Origin: SKKL01 sp046543225
Lineage (GTDB): Bacteria; Actinomycetota; Acidimicrobiia; Acidimicrobiales; SKKL01
DNA length: 11,112 bases
NCBI GenBank assembly: GCA_046543225.1
Contig: JBKGZW010000101.1
Location: 1-11,112 of the forward strand
Direction: 5' to 3'
Below are positions 1 to 6,396 of this stretch, piece after piece; position 1 is the stretch's first letter; each line of letters opens with the position of its first letter. Under the pieces are notes generated by a model. The model made no database searches. It was not told the DNA's origin and saw only the letters and a program-made list of their open reading frames with translations. A program made the translations under genes and the position numbers.

Positions 1-16
1 AGCGAGGAGATCTGAG

Positions 17-217
17 GTGTACGTCTGTTCCTGCCGTGTGGTGACCAGCAACGACGTCGGCGCCGCGATCGCCTCCGGCGCGGCCTCGATCGACGAGATC
101 GCACGCGACTGCGGTGCGGGCTCGCGCTGTGGTGGGTGCTGGCCCACCCTCACCGCGCTGCTCGACACATGGACCCAGCAGGAGCAGGCCGCGTCCGATC
201 TGGCCGGGGCCGCCTGA
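17..217 (+). CDS. bfd: Bacterioferritin-associated ferredoxin-like [2Fe-2S] protein
   Basis: This is a 66-residue protein with the Bfd-type cluster signature: C4-x-C6 near the N-terminus, then C38-x-x-C41 inside a CGAGSRCGGC stretch. That is the spacing of the BFD-like [2Fe-2S] fold. In characterised members the protein binds bacterioferritin and reduces its core to release stored iron; related domains also occur in NirB and other oxidoreductases. The GTG start at 17 is supported by AGGAG at 5-9 with a 7-nt gap, and the first cysteine follows only three residues later. After residue 45 the tail is Ala/Gln-rich and not conserved in character. A bacterioferritin gene would be expected nearby but is not in the window; it may lie just upstream. 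It converges with the aldolase-like gene, with 16 nt between stop codons. The family is clear; the partner is inferred. Confidence 0.88.
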   Translation: MYVCSCRVVTSNDVGAAIASGAASIDEIARDCGAGSRCGGCWPTLTALLDTWTQQEQAASDLAGAA

Positions 218-222
218 GCGGC
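209..222 (+). terminator. GC hairpin enclosing the bfd stop codon
   Basis: GCCGC (209-213) pairs perfectly with GCGGC (218-222) around a 4-nt loop CTGA that contains the TGA stop codon. There is no T-tract. It may act with the next hairpin (229-245) to end bfd transcription. GC-rich 5-bp stems arise easily by chance in this DNA. Confidence 0.25.
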
Positions 223-228
223 GTCTCC

Positions 229-245
229 CGGGGTCACCAACCCCG
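229..245. terminator. Candidate bidirectional terminator between convergent genes
   Basis: CGGGG (229-233) and CCCCG (241-245) form a perfect 5-bp stem with a 7-nt loop. The loop contains the stop codon of the minus-strand aldolase-like gene (complement of 234-236). The position between two convergent stops suits a shared terminator. No T-run is present on either side, so this is suggestive only. Confidence 0.35.
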
Positions 246-1241
246 CAGGTCGACCGGCCAGGTCTCGAGGACCTCGCCGTCGCGCTCGACGTGCATCTGC
301 TCGTGATAGGCGATGGTCGGATCGATGTGGGCGGGCACGAGCCGGACGTGGTCTCCGACCCGAGGCGGCGGACCGTCGCCCGGGGTGAACACGACGTGCT
401 CGTCCGACACCAGCAACACCTCGCCCCGGCCCCCGGCCAGGGTGGGGTTCCCGTGATCCATGCCGAGCGACTTGAGACCGGCATCGCACACCGCCCACTT
501 GGGCGACACCGAGATCACGGTGGCCAACACGTCGAGGGCGGGTGCGAACTCAGGGGTCATGGGGGCAAAGGTGGTGTCCATGAGCGCGTAGGACCCGGCC
601 TGGAGCTCGGTGACCCAGGGGTTGAGGTCCCAGCTCACGGTGGCGCCGCCAGAGATGACCTCGCCTCCGACCGCGGCGTGGGCATCGACCAGCTTGGTCA
701 TGGCTGCCTCGACCGCCGCCGCCCGCTCGTCGCGGTCCTCGATGACGGTCACGTGGCCCTCATAGCCCATCACCCCGCGCACCTCGAGCCCGCGCGACCG
801 CGCCATCTCTGCAAGGGATCCGGCGTCGGCGGGGCGGCACCCACAGCGCGGAAGGCCCACCGCCACGTCGATCAGGACCTCGCGCACCCCGCCGTCGACC
901 GCGGCGGCGATGGTCTCGGGGGAGTCGACCGCGACGGTGATACGGGCTCCCGTCAGGTCGGCGACCGCGCCGAGGCGACGGGCATCGACCACCTCGTTGG
1001 CGAGCAACAGGTCGGTCCCGAGGCCGGCCTCGGCCATCCCTTCGACCTCGCGGATCGTGGCGCAGGTGAACCCCTGATGCCCGAGCTCGGCCTGTCGCTT
1101 CGCGAGCGACGTGCACTTGTGGGCCTTGACGTGGGGGCGCAACCGCGGTCCGGGCAGCCGCTCGGACATGGTGGTGAGGTTGCGGTCGAGCCGGTCGGCG
1201 TCGACCACCAGCGCCGGGGTGGTGAGATCCTCGATCCGCAT
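234..1241 (-). CDS. D-threonine aldolase / D-serine dehydratase family PLP enzyme (fold type III)
   Basis: A 335-residue alanine-racemase-fold enzyme. The N-terminal barrel begins with TPALVVDADRLDRN (8-21), followed by RPHVKAHK (35-42), where K39 is the expected Schiff-base lysine for PLP. The C-terminal beta domain ends with PAHIDPTI (303-310). Family members bind a divalent metal here: from memory, D-serine dehydratases use His and Cys (HxC) while bacterial D-threonine aldolases use His and Asp (HxD). This protein has H305 and D307, so aldol cleavage of a beta-hydroxy-D-amino acid to glycine plus an aldehyde, or the reverse, is the better guess. It is slightly shorter than typical members (about 370). 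ATG 1241 lies 4 nt after the stop of the upstream FAD oxidase, with GAGG overlapping the junction, so the two are probably co-transcribed. Substrate unknown. Confidence 0.88.
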   Translation of the reverse strand: MRIEDLTTPALVVDADRLDRNLTTMSERLPGPRLRPHVKAHKCTSLAKRQAELGHQGFTCATIREVEGMAEAGLGTDLLLANEVVDARRLGAVADLTGARITVAVDSPETIAAAVDGGVREVLIDVAVGLPRCGCRPADAGSLAEMARSRGLEVRGVMGYEGHVTVIEDRDERAAAVEAAMTKLVDAHAAVGGEVISGGATVSWDLNPWVTELQAGSYALMDTTFAPMTPEFAPALDVLATVISVSPKWAVCDAGLKSLGMDHGNPTLAGGRGEVLLVSDEHVVFTPGDGPPPRVGDHVRLVPAHIDPTIAYHEQMHVERDGEVLETWPVDLRGW

Positions 1242-1245
1242 CGCC

Positions 1246-2568
1246 TCAGCCGGTCACCGGGCCGAGCACCTGGTCGAGGTACTCGTTCGCGAACCGGCCG
1301 TCGGGGTCGAGCCGGGCCCGCACCGCCTGGAACCGCGACCACTCGGGGTAGCGGGGCTCCAGGGTCTCGGCGGTCTGGAAGTGGAGCTTGCCCCAGTGGG
1401 GGCGCCCGCCGTAGTCGTCCATGATCGACTCGACGCCGCTGAAGTACTGGTGGAAGTCCATCCCCTGGTAGACGTGCACGGCGATGTAGCAGGTCTCGCG
1501 CCCGAAGGTGGGGCTCAGCGGGATGTCGTCACCGGCCACGAAGCGGACCTCGACGGGGAAGCTGAGCCGCAACCCGCTGCGACGCACGAGCTCACGCACC
1601 CGGTTCAGGGCCTCGGGCCCCGCCTCGCGTGGCACGGCGTACTCCATCTCGTAGAACCGCACCAGGCGGGGGCTGGTGAAGACCCGGTCGCTGCGGTCCA
1701 CGTAGTCGGTCGGGCCGGTGCTGGGCAGGGCGCGCATGAGGCGGGGGATGGCCTGGGGCCGCAGACGACCGAGCCGACACAGTGCCCCGAACGCGAGGTT
1801 CGACACGACGACGTCCTCGTAGAGCTCGCGCCACACCGGCCGGCGGGAGCGGGGCAGGTCGGTGCGGTTGTTGCGCTTGGTGAGCGCCCACCCGGTGTGG
1901 GGAACCCAGTAGAGCTCGAAGTGGTCGTTGCCCTCGACGTGGGTGTCGATGTCGGCGAGGAGGGGGTCGATGCGTTCGGGCGCCTCGACGGCGTGGAGGT
2001 CGAAGGCGGGTACGCACTGGAGGGTGACCGTGGAGACGACCCCGAGCGCCCCGAGGCCGACGCGGGCGGCGGCGAACACCTCGGGTTCCTCGTCGGCCGA
2101 GCACGACACCACCGAACCGTCGCCGGTGATCAGGCGCATGCCCCGGATCTGGGTGGAGAGGTTGCCGTGGGAGATGCCGGTGCCGTGGGTGGCGGTGGCC
2201 AGGGCGCCGGAGATGGTCTGGTAGGCGACGTCGCCGAGGTTGGGCATCGCCAGGTCGTGTTGGGCGAGCTCGGCGTTGAGGCGGCGCAGGGTGATGCCGG
2301 CCTGGACGGTGACGAGACCGCTCTGAGGGTCGACCGACAGCAGGCGGTGATAGCGGTCGAGCACGATCTGGCGACCGTCGGTGAGCGCGGTGCCCGTGAA
2401 GGAGTGGCCCGATCCGACGACCTTGACCCGCTGACCATCCGCGGCCGCCCGCCGGATGCTGGCGACCAGTTCCTCCTCGGTGGCGGGATGGTCGACCGCC
2501 ACGGGAGCGCAGACCTGGTTGCCGGCCCAGTTCGTCCACCGGTGACCGTCGGATGCTGAGGATGCCAC
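1246..2568 (-). CDS. FAD-linked aldonolactone/alditol oxidase-type oxidoreductase (D-arabinono-1,4-lactone oxidase family)
   Basis: A 440-residue VAO-fold flavoenzyme. The N-terminal FAD-binding domain contains VVGSGHSFTG (50-59), where H55 sits at the position that carries covalent FAD in gulonolactone and alditol oxidases, and ATATHGTG (124-131). The C-terminal ALO domain has VEVRF (339-343) and PHWGK (390-394). E340, R342 and K394 match the Glu-x-Arg and Lys that shape the active site in alditol oxidase. Relatives oxidise sugar lactones (L-gulono-, L-galactono-, D-arabinono-lactone) or polyols, passing electrons to O2 or another acceptor; the substrate here cannot be read from sequence. 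No signal peptide or membrane segment is visible, so it is probably cytosolic. The GTG start at 2568 lies 6 nt after a TAGGAT box, fitting a leaderless mRNA. It is the first gene of an operon with the PLP aldolase-like gene. Confidence 0.88.
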   Translation of the reverse strand: MASSASDGHRWTNWAGNQVCAPVAVDHPATEEELVASIRRAAADGQRVKVVGSGHSFTGTALTDGRQIVLDRYHRLLSVDPQSGLVTVQAGITLRRLNAELAQHDLAMPNLGDVAYQTISGALATATHGTGISHGNLSTQIRGMRLITGDGSVVSCSADEEPEVFAAARVGLGALGVVSTVTLQCVPAFDLHAVEAPERIDPLLADIDTHVEGNDHFELYWVPHTGWALTKRNNRTDLPRSRRPVWRELYEDVVVSNLAFGALCRLGRLRPQAIPRLMRALPSTGPTDYVDRSDRVFTSPRLVRFYEMEYAVPREAGPEALNRVRELVRRSGLRLSFPVEVRFVAGDDIPLSPTFGRETCYIAVHVYQGMDFHQYFSGVESIMDDYGGRPHWGKLHFQTAETLEPRYPEWSRFQAVRARLDPDGRFANEYLDQVLGPVTG

Positions 2569-2574
2569 GTGGCG

Positions 2575-2580
2575 ATCCTA
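2575..2580 (-). promoter_or_regulatory. -10 box (TAGGAT) of the oxidase/aldolase operon, leaderless spacing
   Basis: On the minus strand TAGGAT is followed by exactly 6 nt and then the GTG start at 2568. This places the expected transcription start on the start codon itself, the known arrangement of actinobacterial leaderless genes. No TTGACA-like -35 is visible. AGGA within the box could alternatively be read as a Shine-Dalgarno about 8 nt upstream. Confidence 0.5.
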
Positions 2581-2610
2581 GGCGCCGTCGGCGGTGGGTC
2601 GGCACGGTCG

Positions 2611-2616
2611 TAGCCT
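2611..2616 (+). promoter_or_regulatory. Possible -10 box (TAGCCT) for the methyltransferase at 2659
   Basis: TAGCCT fits TANNNT and would start transcription near 2623, leaving a leader of about 36 nt that contains the GGAG ribosome site at 2648-2651. It lies about 30 bp from the divergent oxidase -10 box, so the two -35 regions would overlap. No clear -35 hexamer is seen. Confidence 0.3.
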
Positions 2617-2658
2617 GGCGGTGGAACCCAGGAGCCAACGATCCGCCGGAGATGGCGC

Positions 2659-3267
2659 ATGGCCGAGCAGAGCAAGTGGACCTCCATCACCGAGGCCAAC
2701 CCCGAGCACTCCACCTGGTACGTGGAGCGCTTCCGCAAGATGGCTGCTGCCGGTGACGACCTCGGCGGCGAGGCCCGCTTCGTCGACGCGATGGCGCCGC
2801 GTGGGGCACGGATCCTCGACGCCGGGTGTGGCCCCGGTCGTGTCGGTGGGATGCTGGCCCGCCTCGGCCACGAGGTGGTGGGCGTCGATGTCGACCCGGT
2901 CCTGATCGAGGCCGCCGAGGAGGATCACCCCGGTCCGTTGTGGCTCGTCGACGACCTCGCCGAGCTCGACCTTGCCTCGCGGGGCGTCACCGACGGGTTC
3001 GACGCCATCGTGTGCGCGGGCAACGTGATGACGTTCCTGGCCCCGAGCACGCGCCGGGAGGTGCTCACCAGGCTCGGTCGACACCTCCGCGACGGCGGCC
3101 GGATCGCGGTGGGCTTCGGCGCGGGCCGCGACTACACCTTCGGCGAGTTCCTGGCCGATGTGGAAGGCGCAGGCCTCGTTCCCGAGGTGTTGCTCGGCTC
3201 CTGGGACCTGCGACCGTTCACCGACGACTCGGACTTCCTCGTCGCCGTGCTCGGTCGCCGCGAGTAG
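2659..3267 (+). CDS. Class I SAM-dependent methyltransferase (small)
   Basis: A 202-residue Rossmann-fold methyltransferase. Motif I is ILDAGCGPG (52-60), the SAM-binding glycine loop. It is followed by VVGVDVDP, where the acidic residue ending strand 2 contacts the ribose hydroxyls, then FDAIVCAGNVMTFL at the motif IV position and LRDGGRIAVGF at motif VI. The roughly 40-residue N-terminal helix region (WTSITEANPEHSTWYVERF) probably caps the SAM pocket. There is no separate substrate domain, so the methyl acceptor is unknown. ATG 2659 is chosen because GGAG at 2648-2651 sits 7 nt before it. It is divergent from the oxidase/aldolase operon across 90 bp and is followed 85 bp later by the acyl-CoA synthetase on the same strand, which has its own candidate promoter. 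The family assignment is firm; the function is open. Confidence 0.87.
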   Translation: MAEQSKWTSITEANPEHSTWYVERFRKMAAAGDDLGGEARFVDAMAPRGARILDAGCGPGRVGGMLARLGHEVVGVDVDPVLIEAAEEDHPGPLWLVDDLAELDLASRGVTDGFDAIVCAGNVMTFLAPSTRREVLTRLGRHLRDGGRIAVGFGAGRDYTFGEFLADVEGAGLVPEVLLGSWDLRPFTDDSDFLVAVLGRRE

Positions 3268-3272
3268 CGCGG
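3258..3272 (+). terminator. GC hairpin enclosing the methyltransferase stop codon
   Basis: CCGCG (3258-3262) pairs with CGCGG (3268-3272) around AGTAG, which contains the TAG stop. The stem is perfect but only 5 bp and has no following T-tract. It is weak evidence for a terminator before the acyl-CoA synthetase promoter. Confidence 0.22.
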
Positions 3273-3296
3273 TGGACAGGTCGCCCAGAGAGAGGC

Positions 3297-3320
3297 GGCC
3301 AGCCCGGGGATAGGGTGGCC
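3297..3320. repeat. Inverted repeat GGCCA/TGGCC spanning a -10 box
   Basis: GGCCA (3297-3301) and TGGCC (3316-3320) are perfect arms. After one mismatch, CC and GG extend the symmetry inward. The right half overlaps the TAGGGT box at 3311-3316, upstream of the acyl-CoA synthetase. It could be a repressor site or a hairpin ending the upstream transcript. Confidence 0.3.
3311..3316 (+). promoter_or_regulatory. Possible -10 box (TAGGGT) for the acyl-CoA synthetase
   Basis: TAGGGT matches TANNNT and would give a start near 3323 and a leader of about 30 nt. The purine run GGGGGGA at 3338-3344 could serve as a ribosome site 8 nt before ATG 3353. The same hexamer recurs upstream of the partial gene at the right edge. 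No -35 match is seen. Confidence 0.35.
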
Positions 3321-3352
3321 GGGTCCGCGACACGTTTGGGGGGATTCGTCCG

Positions 3353-5032
3353 ATGGCGCTGACGCGCGAGGAAGCAGCCGCACAGCTCACCGGGCCCGGC
3401 GGCGAGTTCGAGATCGCCGAGATCCCGATCCGGGGCGTCCCGACCAAGGTCTTCGTGCACGCGCCACCGACCCTCGTGCACATCCTCGAGAGCTCCCGGC
3501 AGTTCGCCGACCGCACCTTCGTGGTCTACGAGGACGACCGCTGGACCTTCGCCGAGCACTTCGAGCTGGTCGCCCGCCTCGCTCACCGACTGATCGACGA
3601 CTTCGGGGTGGCAACGGGCGACCGGGTGGCCATCGCCATGCGCAACTACCCCGAGTGGATCGCCACCTTCTGGGCCACCGTCGCCGCGGGCGGCATCGTC
3701 GTGCCCCTCAACGCCTGGTGGACCGCGGGCGAGCTGGAGTACGCCCTCACCGACTCCGGGGCCAGGGTGCTGGTGGCCGACGAGGAGCGAGCGGTGGCCC
3801 TCGACGGGCATCTCGGCGACACCGAGGTCGCGACCCGAATCGTCGCCCGCGGCGGGGTCGACGGCTGGCTGCCCTTCGACGAGGTGGTCGCCGCCCCCGG
3901 ACCGGTCGAGCTCCCCGAGGTCGACCTCGACCCCGACGACGACGCCACCATCTTCTACACGTCGGGCACGACCGGCGTGCCCAAGGGCGCGGTCGGCACC
4001 CACCGCAACATCTGCACCATCACCGCCAACGGCCAGTACGCCCTGGCCCGCGGCGCCGTGCTGGCGGGCAACGAGCTGCCGCCACCGACCGAACGACCCC
4101 AGGCGGGCCGCCTCCTGTCGGTGCCGCTGTTCCACGTCACGGGTTGCCACGCCACCATGGTCGGCTCCCTCGCCGCGGGCTCGAAGCTGGTGATGATGTA
4201 CCGGTGGAACCCCGAGCGGGCCCTCGAGCTGATCGAGCGCGAACGCCTCACCGCCTTCGGTGGCGTGCCGTCGATGGTGTGGGAGGTGCTCGAGTCGCCG
4301 AACTTCGCCGACCACGATCTGTCGAGCGTGACCAGCGTCGGCTACGGGGGCGCACCCGCTCCGCCCGAGCTGGTCCGGCGCCTGGGCGAGCACCTGCCGG
4401 TGGCCGCCCCCGGCAACGGCTACGGCCTGACCGAGACCTCGTCGGTGGCCATCGCCAACGGCGGGGCGAACTACGTCCGCAAGCCCCACAGCATCGGGGT
4501 GCCGATCGCGGTGGTCGACGTGCGTGTCGTCGGTCCCGACGGCACCGATCTGCCCACCGGGGTGGTCGGCGAGCTCTTGATCAAGGGTCCGAACGTGGTG
4601 CGGGGTTACTGGAACAAGCCGGAGGAGACCGCCGCCACCTTTCGGGACGGGTGGCTGCACACCGGCGACCTGGCCTCGATCGACGACGAGGGGTTCGTCG
4701 TGCTGGCCGACCGGGCCAAGGACGTGATCATCCGTGGGGGCGAGAACGTCTACTGCGCCGAGGTCGAAGGCGTGCTGTACGAGCACCCGTCGGTGACCGA
4801 GGCCACGGTCATCGGCGTGCCCCACCGGATCCTCGGCGAGGAGGTCGGGGCGGTCATCGTGTTGCGCCCCGGGCGGGTGACCACCACCGAGGAGCTGCAG
4901 GCCCACGTCCGCGAGCGCCTGGCCGGGTTCAAGGTGCCGACCCACGTGTGGATCCGCGACGAGCCCCTTCCCCGCAACCCGGCCGGAAAGGTCCTCAAGC
5001 GCGACCTGCGCGACGAGCTGCTCGCAGGGTGA
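3353..5032 (+). CDS. Class I adenylate-forming acyl-CoA synthetase (fatty-acid--CoA ligase, FadD-like)
   Basis: A 559-residue ANL-superfamily enzyme, normal length for the family. It activates a carboxylic acid with ATP to an acyl-adenylate and then transfers it to CoA. The signatures are present in order: the phosphate-binding loop YTSGTTGVPKG (202-212), YGLTET (357-362), GWLHTGD with the ribose-binding aspartate D439, a DRAKDVIIRGGENVY hinge region where the C-terminal domain begins, and NPAGKVLKRDLR with the catalytic lysine K546. The acyl substrate cannot be read directly; overall layout resembles actinobacterial medium/long-chain or aromatic acid CoA ligases of fatty acid, sterol or aromatic degradation. 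It is probably cytosolic, as no membrane segment is visible. ATG 3353 follows GGGGGGA at 3338-3344. It converges with the TrpB2 gene, leaving 21 nt between stops. No beta-oxidation genes are adjacent, so its pathway is not shown by context. Confidence 0.92.
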   Translation: MALTREEAAAQLTGPGGEFEIAEIPIRGVPTKVFVHAPPTLVHILESSRQFADRTFVVYEDDRWTFAEHFELVARLAHRLIDDFGVATGDRVAIAMRNYPEWIATFWATVAAGGIVVPLNAWWTAGELEYALTDSGARVLVADEERAVALDGHLGDTEVATRIVARGGVDGWLPFDEVVAAPGPVELPEVDLDPDDDATIFYTSGTTGVPKGAVGTHRNICTITANGQYALARGAVLAGNELPPPTERPQAGRLLSVPLFHVTGCHATMVGSLAAGSKLVMMYRWNPERALELIERERLTAFGGVPSMVWEVLESPNFADHDLSSVTSVGYGGAPAPPELVRRLGEHLPVAAPGNGYGLTETSSVAIANGGANYVRKPHSIGVPIAVVDVRVVGPDGTDLPTGVVGELLIKGPNVVRGYWNKPEETAATFRDGWLHTGDLASIDDEGFVVLADRAKDVIIRGGENVYCAEVEGVLYEHPSVTEATVIGVPHRILGEEVGAVIVLRPGRVTTTEELQAHVRERLAGFKVPTHVWIRDEPLPRNPAGKVLKRDLRDELLAG

Positions 5033-5053
5033 GCCCGACGCTCTCGGTCAGGG

Positions 5054-6307
5054 TCAGCTGCCGGGCTCGAGGCGCTCGTGGAGGTAGTCGTCGTAGGCCG
5101 ACAGGTCGAGCAGCCCGTGACCCGAGTAGCAGAACAGGATCACCCGCTCCTCGCCGGTCTCCTTGGCGGCCAGCGCTTCGTCGATGACGGCGCGGATGGC
5201 GTGGCTGGTCTCGGGAGCGGCGATCGGGCCCTCGGTGCGGGCGAACTGGACCGCGGCGTCGAAGACCTTGCCCTGCGGGTAGGCCACCGCCTCCATCCGC
5301 TTGTCGCGCACCAGATGGGAGATGATCGGTGAGTCGCCGTGGTAGCGCAGCCCACCGGCGTGGATGCTCGGCGGGACGAACTCGTGGCCCAGGGTGAACA
5401 TCGGCAGCAGCGGCGTCATGCCGGCCACGTCGCCGAAGTCGTAGTCGAAGTGGCCCTCGGTCAGGGTCGGACACGACGACGGCTCGACCGCCACCAGGCG
5501 CACCTCGTCGTCGGGCACGAAGGGCAACGCGACACCGCCGAGGTTGGAACCGCCGCCGCAGGAGGCGATCACCACGTCGGGCAGATCCTCGCCGGCGGCT
5601 GCCAGCTGGTCCTTGGCCTCGAGTCCGATGACGGTCTGGTGCAACAGGACGTGGTTGAGCACCGAGCCGAGGGCGTAGTGGGTGTCGTCGCGAGCGACCG
5701 CGTCGCGCACGGCGTCGGTGATGGCCGCGCCGAGCGACCCAGGGTGGTCGGGATCGTCGATCGGTGACGGCACGACCGATCCGCCCCAGGTCTCCATCAT
5801 CACCCGGCGGTACGGCTTCTGGTCGTACGACGCCCGCACCATGTACACCTTGCACTCGAGCCCCAGCAGCGCGCTGGCGAACGACAGGGCGCTTCCCCAC
5901 TGGCCGGCGCCGGTCTCGGTGGCGAGCCGGGTGGTCCCCTCGGCCTTGTTGTAGAAGGCCTGGGCCACCGCGGTGTTCGGCTTGTGCGAGCCGGCCGGCG
6001 ACACCGATTCGTCCTTGTAGTAGATGCGTGCCGGCGTGCCGAGGGCCTCTTCGAGACGGGTGGCCCGCACCAGCGGCGTGGGTCGCCACAGCCGCAGGAT
6101 GTCGAGCACCTCGCCGGGGATGTCGATCCACGGCTCGGGGCTCATCTCCTGGCCGATGAGGGCCATCGGGAACAGGGGAGCGAGGTCGTCGGGGCCGACC
6201 GGCTCGCGGGTGGCGGGGTGCAGCGGTGGGTCGAGCGGGACGTCGAGCCTCGGCAACACGTTGAACCAGGCTTCGGGCAGCTGATCGGAGGTGAGGTTCC
6301 AGCGCAT
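5054..6307 (-). CDS. trpB2: TrpB2-type tryptophan synthase beta-like PLP enzyme
   Basis: A 417-residue fold-type II PLP enzyme. The PLP lysine lies in PAGSHKPNTA (104-113), as K109. ETGAGQWGSA (131-140) carries the catalytic glutamate E131. GGGSN (252-256) is the phosphate-binding loop. The long N-terminal region with ALIGQEMSPEPWIDIPGEV and the inserts between these motifs are typical of the TrpB2 (TrpB-like, TIGR01415-type) group rather than classical TrpB1. Characterised TrpB2 proteins join indole and L-serine to L-tryptophan and usually work without TrpA, as indole salvage or auxiliary enzymes. No trpA or other trp gene is in the window, which supports a standalone role. ATG 6307 is preceded by CAGAAT with a 6-nt gap, fitting a leaderless start. 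An 89-bp gap separates it from the methyltransferase upstream on the same strand, so co-transcription is possible but not required. Confidence 0.92.
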   Translation of the reverse strand: MRWNLTSDQLPEAWFNVLPRLDVPLDPPLHPATREPVGPDDLAPLFPMALIGQEMSPEPWIDIPGEVLDILRLWRPTPLVRATRLEEALGTPARIYYKDESVSPAGSHKPNTAVAQAFYNKAEGTTRLATETGAGQWGSALSFASALLGLECKVYMVRASYDQKPYRRVMMETWGGSVVPSPIDDPDHPGSLGAAITDAVRDAVARDDTHYALGSVLNHVLLHQTVIGLEAKDQLAAAGEDLPDVVIASCGGGSNLGGVALPFVPDDEVRLVAVEPSSCPTLTEGHFDYDFGDVAGMTPLLPMFTLGHEFVPPSIHAGGLRYHGDSPIISHLVRDKRMEAVAYPQGKVFDAAVQFARTEGPIAAPETSHAIRAVIDEALAAKETGEERVILFCYSGHGLLDLSAYDDYLHERLEPGS

Positions 6308-6313
6308 GACCGG

Positions 6314-6319
6314 ATTCTG
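6314..6319 (-). promoter_or_regulatory. Possible -10 box (CAGAAT) of trpB2, leaderless spacing
   Basis: On the minus strand CAGAAT is followed by exactly 6 nt and then ATG 6307. It keeps the key A at position 2 and T at position 6 of TANNNT but has C at position 1. There is no Shine-Dalgarno in the preceding 15 nt, which favours a leaderless transcript. Confidence 0.38.
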
Positions 6320-6396
6320 GCACCGCTGGCGTGACGATGCTCATCCCGCCCGAGCTCCACCCGCGGTCGCCCGTCGCACCCGAGCGGGGAGCGAGG

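Noticed and set aside
1111..2559. 482-codon plus-strand open frame across the FAD oxidase, and a similar 436-codon frame at 114-1424
   Set aside because: Both are antisense shadows with no recognisable domain, overlapping well-supported minus-strand enzymes.
3218..4945. Long open frame (575 codons) on the minus strand opposite the acyl-CoA synthetase
   Set aside because: The antisense frame lacks stops because of GC codon bias. Its translation is Gly/Val/His/Asp-rich with no family motif, while the plus strand holds a complete ligase.
5031..5068. GAGCCCG/CGGGCTC inverted repeat between the convergent acyl-CoA synthetase and trpB2 stops
   Set aside because: The 7-bp arms are separated by 24 nt with no good inner pairing and no T-tract, so it is too weak to call a terminator.
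6308..6396. GC-rich gap between the second methyltransferase and trpB2, searched for a terminator
   Set aside because: Only direct copies of CCCGAGC and short 4-5 bp symmetries were seen, with no convincing hairpin.
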